Assembly (NCBI GenBank): GCA_902797785.1
Contig: CADBUD010000102.1
Coordinates: 1 to 7,138, forward strand
Direction: 5' to 3'
Source of the DNA: an uncultured Lachnospiraceae bacterium
Lineage (GTDB): Bacteria > Bacillota > Clostridia > Lachnospirales > Lachnospiraceae
Length of the DNA stretch: 7,138 nt
Position numbers and translations under genes: made by a program. The first letter of the stretch is position 1. Every line of letters starts with the position of its first letter. Below the pieces are notes generated by a model, which was not told the DNA's origin, did no database searches, and saw nothing but the letters and a program-made list of their open reading frames with translations. This document shows positions 1 through 6,970 of the stretch, piece after piece.

Positions 1-4
1 CAAC

Positions 5-32
5 ATTCTACCCCAGGATACTTTTTTGTCAA
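5..32 (-). promoter_or_regulatory. Leftward sigma-A-type promoter at the window edge
   Basis: Read on the minus strand there is a perfect -35 TTGACA (27-32), a 16-bp spacer and a -10 TAGAAT (5-10, five of six consensus bases). The expected transcription start falls just beyond position 1, so the gene it serves lies outside the window. It is on the same strand as galK and lies downstream of the galK hairpin, which suggests that a separate transcription unit begins here. The motif match is seen directly; activity is inferred. Confidence 0.6.
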
Positions 33-70
33 ATAAAACAATCTGGTTACTTTTTACCTGGAACCTTCGC

Positions 71-146
71 AGTTACTATTCACAGCTTCGATGTGCAAAA
101 AAACGCATGAAAACACCTTGCGGGATAGTGGCTGTGAATAGTAACT
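71..146. repeat. Long palindromic intergenic repeat (16-bp perfect arms, 44-nt loop)
   Basis: The left arm AGTTACTATTCACAGC (71-86) is the exact reverse complement of the right arm GCTGTGAATAGTAACT (131-146). After one mismatch, three more pairs extend the stem (67-69 with 148-150). The 44-nt loop can fold further: 91-95 pairs with 104-108 around an A-rich loop, and CAC (114-116) pairs with GTG (128-130) next to the main stem, giving a three-way-junction-like shape. The same 15-mer arms recur in the hairpin at 224-272, so this is one member of a repeat family. It resembles REP- or MITE-like dispersed palindromes, but copies elsewhere in the genome cannot be seen from here. No transposase is present. 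Confidence 0.75.
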
Positions 147-148
147 TC

Positions 149-210
149 GATATTCTTCTGACCCATGCACCGACCAGGGACTTTGGGAATCTCCCTGATT
201 CATGAATATC
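149..210. repeat. Weaker inverted repeat between the two palindromes
   Basis: GATATTC (149-155) is the exact reverse complement of GAATATC (204-210). Inside it, AGGGA (177-181) can pair with TCCCT (192-196), or the shorter GGGA/TCCC around an ATC loop. The arms are short and AT-rich, so this could be chance. Its position directly between the palindromes at 71-146 and 224-272 makes a composite structured element possible. Confidence 0.35.
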
Positions 211-220
211 CAGCCAACGT

Positions 221-272
221 AAAAACCGGTTGTTACCATGAACAGCAGAGCTGTAAATAGTAACAACCGGTT
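221..272 (-). terminator. Nested palindrome after galK, probable intrinsic terminator
   Basis: Thirteen-bp perfect arms AACCGGTTGTTAC (224-236) and GTAACAACCGGTT (260-272) enclose an inner 5-bp stem ACAGC/GCTGT (242-246 with 250-254) with an AGA loop and a mostly unpaired 5x5 internal loop. On the minus strand the stem begins 26 nt after the galK stop and is followed by a run of five T (221-225), two of which belong to the stem. This is the layout of a rho-independent terminator, although the U-tract is short. The inner 33 bp (232-264) is a compact version of the 15-mer repeat at 71-146, so the terminator may have been made from a repeat copy. It may act in both directions, but the T-run favours galK. 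Confidence 0.6.
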
Positions 273-298
273 CCTATATACTGCTTGACCAAAAAATC

Positions 299-1495
299 TT
301 AGTCATTAACGATTTCGTGCGCTCCCTCTCCTGCGGATACGATATAAAACTCCGGCACCTTCCCATATTTCTCTTCGTATGCCTTGGAGATTTCCTTTTG
401 AAACGTGTCGATTGCCTCGTCTTTTACAATGCTTACCGTACAGCCGCCAAAGCCGCCCCCGGTAATCCTGCTTCCTTGCACTCCGGAAATCTTCCATGCC
501 AGCTCCGTCAGCACATCGATTTCCGGACAGGAAACCGCATAATCATCCCGAAGTGATATGTGGGATGCATTCATCAGCCGTCCAAACGCTTCGATATCCT
601 TCTTTTTTAGGGCTTCTACTGCCTGAATCGTTCTCTGATTTTCGTAGACTGCATGTTTTGCTCTTTTCTGTATGATTTCATCCGGAATCAGGTGCTTCTT
701 TTCCTCGAACTGCTCACACGTAAGCTGTCCCAGTGTTTGGATCTTAAGCTCCTTGTTCAAAAATCTCACTGCCTGTTCGCATTCCTGCCGGCGTACATTA
801 TACTCTGAAGAAGCCAGCTCATGCTTTACCAGACTATTCGTGATTACGATCTTTGCTTGTTCCAGAGCCAGCGGCAGATAATCAAACTCCATTTTGTTGG
901 TCTCCAAAAAGATTGCCGCATCTTTTTTCCCCATCGCTGAGGCAAACTGATCCATAATACCGCATTTCATTCCTACAAAATCACACTCTGCCTTTTGCCC
1001 CAGGACTGCCAGATCCTGCTGACTCACTTCTTTTAATCCAAGCATTTCCTTGAGGACCAATCCGGTCAACACCTCAAGTGACGCAGAGGAAGACAGCCCA
1101 GAACCAGCCGGGATATTTCCATAATAAAGAAGATCCATTCCCGACTCTATTTTGTGACCGGCCTCTTCAAATGCCCAGAACACCCCCTTGGGATAATTGG
1201 TCCAATCCCCCGTCTTTGCCTCAAATGCCTCTTCCAGGGAAACCTCTGTAATCTCACCGGCCTGAAGATTCATTGAGGAAAATCTTACCCGACGATCCTC
1301 TCTCAATCTCACTGCCGCATATGTCCCGATTGTCAAGGCACAAGGAAATACATGTCCTCCATTATAATCTGTATGCTCCCCGATCAGATTCACCCGACCC
1401 GGAGCAAAAAAAATACGAACTTCCCCTTCTCCATATAATTGAAAAAAAGAGGTTTTCAGCTGCCGTAAAATTTCTTTTTCTTCCATCTTTTTCAT
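299..1495 (-). CDS. galK: Galactokinase
   Basis: A 398-residue cytosolic GHMP-family kinase that uses ATP to phosphorylate galactose at C1, the entry step of the Leloir pathway. All family motifs are present: the galactokinase signature GRVNLIGEHTDYNGG (33-47) with catalytic Arg34 and the sugar-binding Glu40, His41 and Asp43; the ATP-binding loop GNIPAGSGLSSSASLE (126-141); the catalytic-base segment GMKCGIMDQF with Asp182 (Glu170 just before it probably helps bind Mg); and the third GHMP motif TGGGFGGC (345-352). The length is normal for bacterial GalK and nothing is broken. The start at Met1 follows AAAAGGAAAGG; Met4 (codon at 1484-1486) is an alternative with AGGA 8 nt upstream. It lies 67 bp downstream of the DUF4132 gene on the same strand and is followed by a terminator-like hairpin. 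No galT or galE is in the window, so it appears to stand apart from other Leloir genes. A homologous GHMP sugar kinase is unlikely given the full signature. Confidence 0.97.
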   Translation of the reverse strand: MKKMEEKEILRQLKTSFFQLYGEGEVRIFFAPGRVNLIGEHTDYNGGHVFPCALTIGTYAAVRLREDRRVRFSSMNLQAGEITEVSLEEAFEAKTGDWTNYPKGVFWAFEEAGHKIESGMDLLYYGNIPAGSGLSSSASLEVLTGLVLKEMLGLKEVSQQDLAVLGQKAECDFVGMKCGIMDQFASAMGKKDAAIFLETNKMEFDYLPLALEQAKIVITNSLVKHELASSEYNVRRQECEQAVRFLNKELKIQTLGQLTCEQFEEKKHLIPDEIIQKRAKHAVYENQRTIQAVEALKKKDIEAFGRLMNASHISLRDDYAVSCPEIDVLTELAWKISGVQGSRITGGGFGGCTVSIVKDEAIDTFQKEISKAYEEKYGKVPEFYIVSAGEGAHEIVND

Positions 1496-1506
1496 CCTTT
1501 CCTTTT
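1496..1506 (-). promoter_or_regulatory. galK ribosome binding site (two possible starts)
   Basis: Minus-strand sequence AAAAGGAAAGG directly precedes the ATG at 1495. The first AGG is 5 nt from this ATG. The second AGG, continuing into the A of that ATG, gives AGGA 8 nt from the in-frame ATG three codons later (1486). Spacing is acceptable for either, so the true N-terminus could be Met1 or Met4; the difference is three residues outside any motif. Confidence 0.6.
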
Positions 1507-1517
1507 AATTTTTTACA

Positions 1518-1546
1518 ATTTTATGCTCCTGGCATTTCGTTCACAA
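1518..1546 (-). promoter_or_regulatory. Candidate galK promoter in the DUF4132-galK gap
   Basis: On the minus strand, TTGTGA (1541-1546, four of six -35 bases) is followed after exactly 17 bp by TAAAAT (1518-1523, five of six -10 bases). The -10 ends 22 nt before the galK start, giving a short leader of about 15 nt that still contains the ribosome binding site. No terminator hairpin is visible between the DUF4132 stop and galK, so read-through from upstream could add to galK expression. Confidence 0.45.
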
Positions 1547-1562
1547 GTAGATAAATGATTCC

Positions 1563-4500
1563 CTATCGGATCTGCGCCAAAATCATCGGATCCTTGATTT
1601 TTTTATCCTCCGAAAAGAGGATGACCTTGGATAAAATCTCTGCCGTTTTGGGATCGTCATCTGCAAATGGAAGGAACAGCTTTCCCCGGTGCTGGGAATG
1701 TATTGGAAGAACATTGATCATGGTCCCGCCCTGTTTGTGTATGACTCCGCTCCCCAGATTTACGGTGTAGGTTCCCAGTTTTCCTTCGATGATGGCATGA
1801 TTTTTCTCCACCTTGACATTGGAAATATGTAGCAGCGGCAGAGTCAGATTCAGTAACGCTGTACGCATCTCTACGGTAGAATGGCTCGTTTCCGGATCGA
1901 CTCCTCCTGCATGGGCAACACTGACCGCCAGATCTACATCCCGCATGACTTCGGAGAAAATCACATCCGGAATTTTTGCGATCGGGATTCGCTCTCCGGT
2001 CCTTCGATCGGAAAATTCTACCCATTCCAGGGTCGGTGCCTCTATATCTGCCGGGGAGAACCAGTCTGCCAGAGCATAGATCCGCGCAACAATATTTTCT
2101 TTATAATATATCTTTTGCAGTCCGTCCTCCACATCGGCTACCCACCGGCGCTGTTTTAGACAGGCCACTGTCTTTTGCGGCTGTATCTGGTTTCCGGAAT
2201 ATCTTCTGGAATATTCCATTCCCAGCTCTTCTTCGGTCTTTACATAAAGCTCACGGAAAATCTGTTTAAAGCTCTGCTTTTTCTGTTCATCAAATAAGAG
2301 CTTTTGATACTCCGGCCAATGCCCGTCCTGATATATATGATAAGGATGCGCCACTATGACCAGATCTGTATCCTTTGGCTTTTTCTTTGCTCCGGTAATG
2401 TCCACAAATCGTCCATCTTGTAAAAAACCGATCTTCTTTTTCCAGACAAAAAGCAGATCTCTTACGATTGGAGCCGCGACTGGATTTTGATGCAGAAGAA
2501 AGATTTCGGATACCAAAAATTCTGTTTCATCCTCCATCGCCTGTTCGAACATCCGGCGTGTCCTTTGGTATTGCTCCGTCAGCTTCTTTTTCGTCTCTTT
2601 GAGCCGAAGAATATGCTCATCCTTCTTTAGCTTGGCCGGAATCGATTTGAGCAGCTTTTCTTTCTTTTTACATTCTATTTTGGCTGCGCCTTCCTCGTCC
2701 ACCAAAAGTCTTACCACAACATCCCCGATTTCTTTTTCTTCAAACAGGTCTGCTATGCTTTCGATCAGCTTGGTCTCCATCCTAAGAGTCAGGCGGGTCA
2801 CATCCGCAAATCCTGCATTCATGGCAAGATTTGACATAGAAATTTCCACTGCGGCTCTCTCACTGGCGATTCTTTGCGCTCCAAATTTTTTGCTCTCTTT
2901 TAAAAACTGTTGAAGGAAAAGATATCGTTCTGCCATATCCTCTTCCCCGGAAAGTGGAATCAGGGAATATGCCATAACCAGATCCTTGTTCCGTTTTTCA
3001 CCGATCAATGCCTCGGTCTCTTTCCGATTCATCCGCCCTAAGACTGCGTCTGCATATTTTCTTGCCCGGGAATGCTTTGATCCGTCAGAAATATACTTTG
3101 CTGCCTGATAGATCATCTGGAACCGTTGTTCTCCCAGGCTCTCATAGGCCGAGCGAAACCACTGAATATCAAAGGCTCCCAGATTTAATTCCTCTGCGGT
3201 GAGCGGCGTATATTTTGCAATCACCGCTTTTTTGACATCGTCAAAGCTTTCGTTCATATGCGCCATGAAATAGTAGCAGGCTGATTTATATCCATCCCAT
3301 CCCAGAAAATTTCCAACAATGTCAAGCCATTCCGGCGAATAGAGGGATGCTTCGATCAGACGTTTTTCATCAATTCCCGTCGCCTCCCTTGTCAGACAGC
3401 GTTTCAGCTCCTTGGCAGAATCCGTTTCTTCCGGGATACATACACTGAGCAGATGGCTTAGACATCCCTTCTTGCTCGTGGAGGTACTCCAGGTCGAACG
3501 CTCCAGAGTCTCCTTTCCTAAGGCAGTCAAAATCGAGATAAAATTCTTCATTCCATAAATCCTGGCGATATCATGCACATACTGGGAATACTTTGTTTTA
3601 CTGTCGCCCCGGTGAAACTCTGCATGTAATATCCTGCCAATCACAGCCTCATAGATCTCCTCTACAAAATACAGCAGCTTTTTTTCCTCTTCTGAAAGAC
3701 TCTCCAGCGACGCATCGTTCTCCAGCTTCCTGTTAATCAGGTAGGAAACCGACCGCAGATTTCGATTTCTTCCATATCCATAATAGCTGCCTCGTTTTGA
3801 CACATGGCGTCCCTGCTCCCGCAGCCAGGAGACCGCCTGTGTAATTTCTTGAATCACTCCCTTCATGTCTTCTACACAGAACAAATGCCGGTACATTTCT
3901 TCACGAGTGATTTTCTTTCGAAAGGCAGCAATCACATAGTCCCTGCTTCTCGTAATTCCATATCCGAATCCATGACCACTGATGCCATAAGGCGGTTCGT
4001 AACCAAGACGATGGTAAGAATACCTGCTCTTGTTTTCCGGCTCCCGACAGAAGGTCTTCTCTGTGATTGCCACAAGGAACGGAAACATCTCATCAAACCG
4101 GGAATCATTTCTGCAGCTTAAGTTTCTAAATACAGCTTCCATCTGCGGATGCGCCAGAAAATGTGCTTCCTTTTCTTTCTGGTAATTGGTCTCAACAGAA
4201 GGACTGGTATGAATCAGAACCTTTTCCTGTGGAAGACAGTTCAAATACCACCAGCCTGCTGCCACGGATATCTTTCTTTTTTCCTCCTCCGGCAGATAAT
4301 CCGAAAGCAGGCGGTTTACGATATCCAACAACCAGAAGCGGTATTTATACTCTGTCTTTTTTCCATAACCGGTTCCAAACAGAAGATTTACATAGGATAA
4401 CAGCTCATCCTGAAACTCATCCGTTCCGCACCGGCAGGCAGTCAGATAGATTGCCAGACGAAACAATCGTTTGGGATCCCTTATCTTTTTCTCATACCAT

Positions 4501-6878
4501 TCCTTCCAAAGAGAAAGCTTGGGAAGTTCCCATTCTCCTCCTACCAGCTCACGAAAGGAATGATAGCCGGTCGCTCCAAGGGTGTGCGTCTCTCCACCAT
4601 AGCTTACATATTCGTCATTTTCATGCTCTGTGAACAGGGTATGCAGACTCAAAAGATCCTCTCTGACCAGAGACAGGGTCTCACACTCTTTTTCTTCTTT
4701 CGGAAAGACCTTCTTCCATAAGTCTTTTTTTGCTTCCTCAAGCTTTTCTAAAAACGCCCCCATTTTCTTCTTTTGTTTCCCATCGGATGCCCCGAACTTC
4801 TCTTCTATCTGTTCGATTTCCTTGATTTCATCCATCAGCCGGGAATCTGGAAAATATTCCATAAAGCATGATATCGATTCTTCTATGTATGGCGTCTTTT
4901 TGACCTCAGGAACATAAACATCCTGATCGCCATAGAGGTCCTCTTCCTTTTCTTTGTTCTCCCCTTTTGTCTCAAGGATTGTATCGATCAGAATCTTTTC
5001 CTTTGCAGATACCTTCTCCATTTTTGAAACATAAGGAAGACAATGTTGAAATGCATTTTTATAAAGATCTGATTTTTTGAGCTGCAGAACGATATCCAGT
5101 CCCGCTGTCCTCTTTTCTTCCTTTGCATCAGACAAAAGCCGCTCGACGCTTCCCTGTATGCTATCATCCTGCTGCTTGAGTAAAAAGGAGATCAATACGC
5201 TCCTTAGATCCGCCGCTTTGTATTTTAGCATTTCTTCCATCTGAAGGTAATTCTCCGGAAGAAGCTCCATGTTTTTAACGATTTTCTCTGCCTCACGTCG
5301 TGTGTAGCTTTCCCGGTCTCCCAAAAGAGCAGTGACAGTTCGTTTCTGCAAGGAGGTCGCCGGCTTTTCCAGAACGAACTCCAAACAATTAGAACGTACC
5401 TCTGCATCACATTCTTTGATATGTGGGCAGACCTCATCGATTTTCTCTTCATCTGAGAGAAGCTTGGCTATCACACACCATTTTGCCGCCACCTCTGATT
5501 TTTTCAATTCTGCCTGATACCATGGGAAAATACATGGGAAAAATTCCATTTTCTTTTTAGGCATTGCAGCATAAATTCTCTTTAACAGCTCATAGAACTC
5601 CTCCGCTTCTCCCCGGTCGCTAAAGTATTCTTCCAGCGTTTTTTTCTTCTTTTTCCGTTCTGATCCCCATCCCTCATAAAGCTGTGACCAGTCTGACATA
5701 AAATAGGGGAAATAAACTGCCAAAATATCGTATTCTGTTTCATGCTCCCGAAGGATATTTCTTGCAAGCTCATGGGAAAAAACGGAATCATCCAGATTCG
5801 CACAAAAATATCCTGCGGTCAAGATCTGATGATGGGTCCCCTCCTTCGATAAGCGCTGGATTCTCGTAACCGCCTTTTTCGTATCATAAAAAGCAATCGC
5901 CCAAAGCGCCACATAGATTTTCATGCTGTCCTCCGTCGCCAGATATTCCTCTATCTTTTGCTGGTCGCTCAGACATTCCCGGATCAGCGACAGACTTTTG
6001 CCGCTGATCCGATCCAGATCTTTGCTTTCCGGCTCGATCAATCCCAGCCACGTCCCAACAGAACGCTTCACTGCTGAAAAACGAATCAGATCATTTTCCT
6101 CAATCACCTTTAAAAGGGATAAAAATGCAGAAATAGTTCCGCAGTCCATGCTTTCACAGATTGCCTGTCTAAGACCCTCCTGAAGCTTTGCTGCCAATAA
6201 AAGCTTTCCTAATAATTCGTGCATCCGTTCATTCCTGCTTTTTACAATGCCCCGGATGATGCCATGGTGCAGGGTCTGCTCCCCTTCCCCGTTCACGATA
6301 TCCGTAAGAACCTCTTCCAGCAAAGCACTGTCTTCCCCATCCAGCCCGCTGGCGATCACATACTCATTTACCCCGCATAAATTCCAGCTCCAGTAGTGTT
6401 CTACATAAGCTCTTTGAATATCAGACAGTCTTCGTGTCAGGATATCCGTGACTGGCATATCGATTTCCAGATTCTCGTGGAACTGAGATATGATATTCAG
6501 CATGCGCCCCATAAAATAGACCGGCTTACGAAATGATCTCCGATAAATAGACTCTGAATACGCCCAGTCGATGCTGTGATCCAGGGCATATTTGAGTGCC
6601 TCCTTGAACCTTGCGTAAATATACTCCGGAAACAGCCAGGAGAGCTTCTTTTCTACAAATTCCGAAGGGTGGGAATAGGTTCCATCATTCAGTCCCTGAA
6701 ATAGCTGTTTGCTGTATTCAGAGGTCATTTGCGCACCAGATCCGTAATATCCTCCGCTCCGCAGATCCTCTATGAATTTTTTCTGCTCCGGATTCAGACT
6801 TGCCATAAAATCACGTTCCTGTTTCTTCCGCTCGGCACGATATTGATCATGCAGCTCTTTTCCCGTTCTATCTTCCAT
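1563..6878 (-). CDS. Giant DUF4132-family protein (DUF4132 plus conserved C-terminal DUF7737-type block)
   Basis: A 1771-residue protein with no signal peptide or membrane segment, so probably cytosolic. Residues 1 to about 1350 are mostly charged helices with short hydrophobic repeats, like HEAT-type solenoids; part of this probably matches the N-terminal DUF5724 family. A lysine run lies near residue 410. The DUF4132-like part spans about 1386-1546, with LKSIPAKLKKD (around 1410-1420), a helical QYQRTRRMFEQAM stretch, AHPYH (1510-1514) and FRELYV (1541-1546). The last 170 residues look highly constrained: ADWFSPADIEAPTLEWV (from 1604), FSEVMRDVDLAVSVAHAGG (1641-1659), SHSTVEMR, and HSQHRGKLFLPFADDDPKT (1727-1745). 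The molecular function is unknown and I recognise no catalytic signature. E. coli YehI/MolR share DUF4132 and lie near yehL (MoxR-type ATPase), yehP and yehQ, suggesting a role beside MoxR/VWA/SWIM proteins; none is in this window. The start has GGGAG 7 nt upstream, but see the upstream in-frame ORF: the protein may once have begun at 7004. The reading frame is otherwise intact. Confidence 0.9.
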   Translation of the reverse strand: MEDRTGKELHDQYRAERKKQERDFMASLNPEQKKFIEDLRSGGYYGSGAQMTSEYSKQLFQGLNDGTYSHPSEFVEKKLSWLFPEYIYARFKEALKYALDHSIDWAYSESIYRRSFRKPVYFMGRMLNIISQFHENLEIDMPVTDILTRRLSDIQRAYVEHYWSWNLCGVNEYVIASGLDGEDSALLEEVLTDIVNGEGEQTLHHGIIRGIVKSRNERMHELLGKLLLAAKLQEGLRQAICESMDCGTISAFLSLLKVIEENDLIRFSAVKRSVGTWLGLIEPESKDLDRISGKSLSLIRECLSDQQKIEEYLATEDSMKIYVALWAIAFYDTKKAVTRIQRLSKEGTHHQILTAGYFCANLDDSVFSHELARNILREHETEYDILAVYFPYFMSDWSQLYEGWGSERKKKKKTLEEYFSDRGEAEEFYELLKRIYAAMPKKKMEFFPCIFPWYQAELKKSEVAAKWCVIAKLLSDEEKIDEVCPHIKECDAEVRSNCLEFVLEKPATSLQKRTVTALLGDRESYTRREAEKIVKNMELLPENYLQMEEMLKYKAADLRSVLISFLLKQQDDSIQGSVERLLSDAKEEKRTAGLDIVLQLKKSDLYKNAFQHCLPYVSKMEKVSAKEKILIDTILETKGENKEKEEDLYGDQDVYVPEVKKTPYIEESISCFMEYFPDSRLMDEIKEIEQIEEKFGASDGKQKKKMGAFLEKLEEAKKDLWKKVFPKEEKECETLSLVREDLLSLHTLFTEHENDEYVSYGGETHTLGATGYHSFRELVGGEWELPKLSLWKEWYEKKIRDPKRLFRLAIYLTACRCGTDEFQDELLSYVNLLFGTGYGKKTEYKYRFWLLDIVNRLLSDYLPEEEKRKISVAAGWWYLNCLPQEKVLIHTSPSVETNYQKEKEAHFLAHPQMEAVFRNLSCRNDSRFDEMFPFLVAITEKTFCREPENKSRYSYHRLGYEPPYGISGHGFGYGITRSRDYVIAAFRKKITREEMYRHLFCVEDMKGVIQEITQAVSWLREQGRHVSKRGSYYGYGRNRNLRSVSYLINRKLENDASLESLSEEEKKLLYFVEEIYEAVIGRILHAEFHRGDSKTKYSQYVHDIARIYGMKNFISILTALGKETLERSTWSTSTSKKGCLSHLLSVCIPEETDSAKELKRCLTREATGIDEKRLIEASLYSPEWLDIVGNFLGWDGYKSACYYFMAHMNESFDDVKKAVIAKYTPLTAEELNLGAFDIQWFRSAYESLGEQRFQMIYQAAKYISDGSKHSRARKYADAVLGRMNRKETEALIGEKRNKDLVMAYSLIPLSGEEDMAERYLFLQQFLKESKKFGAQRIASERAAVEISMSNLAMNAGFADVTRLTLRMETKLIESIADLFEEKEIGDVVVRLLVDEEGAAKIECKKKEKLLKSIPAKLKKDEHILRLKETKKKLTEQYQRTRRMFEQAMEDETEFLVSEIFLLHQNPVAAPIVRDLLFVWKKKIGFLQDGRFVDITGAKKKPKDTDLVIVAHPYHIYQDGHWPEYQKLLFDEQKKQSFKQIFRELYVKTEEELGMEYSRRYSGNQIQPQKTVACLKQRRWVADVEDGLQKIYYKENIVARIYALADWFSPADIEAPTLEWVEFSDRRTGERIPIAKIPDVIFSEVMRDVDLAVSVAHAGGVDPETSHSTVEMRTALLNLTLPLLHISNVKVEKNHAIIEGKLGTYTVNLGSGVIHKQGGTMINVLPIHSQHRGKLFLPFADDDPKTAEILSKVILFSEDKKIKDPMILAQIR

Positions 6879-6885
6879 ATTCTTT

Positions 6886-6890
6886 CTCCC
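6886..6890 (-). promoter_or_regulatory. Ribosome binding site for the DUF4132 start at 6878
   Basis: Minus-strand GGGAG is 7 nt before the ATG at 6878. It is a moderate match to the anti-SD and is weaker than the sites in front of the two upstream ATGs (7004 and 6970). It supports 6878 as a usable start but does not exclude coupled or re-initiated translation from the leader. Confidence 0.5.
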
Positions 6891-6947
6891 TGTCTTCTTT
6901 TTACTTGTCTTCTTTTCACTTGGCTTCTTTTTTCCTGTCTTTTTTAC
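6889..6947. repeat. 15-bp tandem repeat, about four imperfect copies
   Basis: On the plus strand the units are CCTGTCTTCTTTTTA (6889-6903), CTTGTCTTCTTTTCA (6904-6918), CTTGGCTTCTTTTTT (6919-6933) and a shortened CCTGTCTTTTTTAC (6934-6947). The unit is exactly five codons, and in the DUF4132 frame it reads as a lysine-rich pentapeptide pattern [TP][GS]xKK. Such arrays can change copy number by slippage; because the unit is a multiple of three, copy changes would keep frame. It lies directly upstream of the annotated DUF4132 start, overlapping its ribosome binding site. Confidence 0.7.
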
Positions 6948-6970
6948 CTGACAGTCGGTTTATCTGACAT
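6944..6970 (-). other. Short upstream ORF with the strongest SD in the leader
   Basis: ATG at 6970 is preceded by GGAGG (6979-6983) with an 8-nt spacer, the best ribosome binding site in this region, yet the ORF is only eight codons (MSDKPTVR) before TAA. It is not in the DUF4132 frame. A one-base insertion between the ATG and the AGG codon would join it to the open frame that runs into DUF4132. It may be a leader peptide, a frameshifted true start, or a chance result of the GGA GGA AAA coding sequence in the other frame. Confidence 0.4.

Noticed and set aside
2..202. Plus-strand open frame running in from the left edge
   Set aside because: It stays open mainly through the palindrome, shows no recognisable protein and faces against the leftward promoter at 5-32. 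A gene tail cannot be excluded but is not supported.
54..266. Minus-strand 70-codon ORF in the galK downstream region
   Set aside because: It starts at a TTG inside the terminator hairpin, has no visible ribosome binding site, and nearly all of it lies in the palindromic repeats. The sequence is better explained by DNA/RNA structure.
1496..1562. Terminator after the DUF4132 gene
   Set aside because: No stem longer than 3 bp with a T-run is present in the 67-bp gap, so termination before galK is not supported.
4163..4633. 156-codon plus-strand ORF inside the DUF4132 gene
   Set aside because: It is opposite a continuous 1771-codon reading frame, has no ribosome binding site evidence, and its composition is typical of an antisense shadow.
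6889..6947. CRISPR-like array
   Set aside because: The 15-bp units are directly adjacent with no spacers and are too short and purine/pyrimidine-biased; this is a simple tandem repeat.
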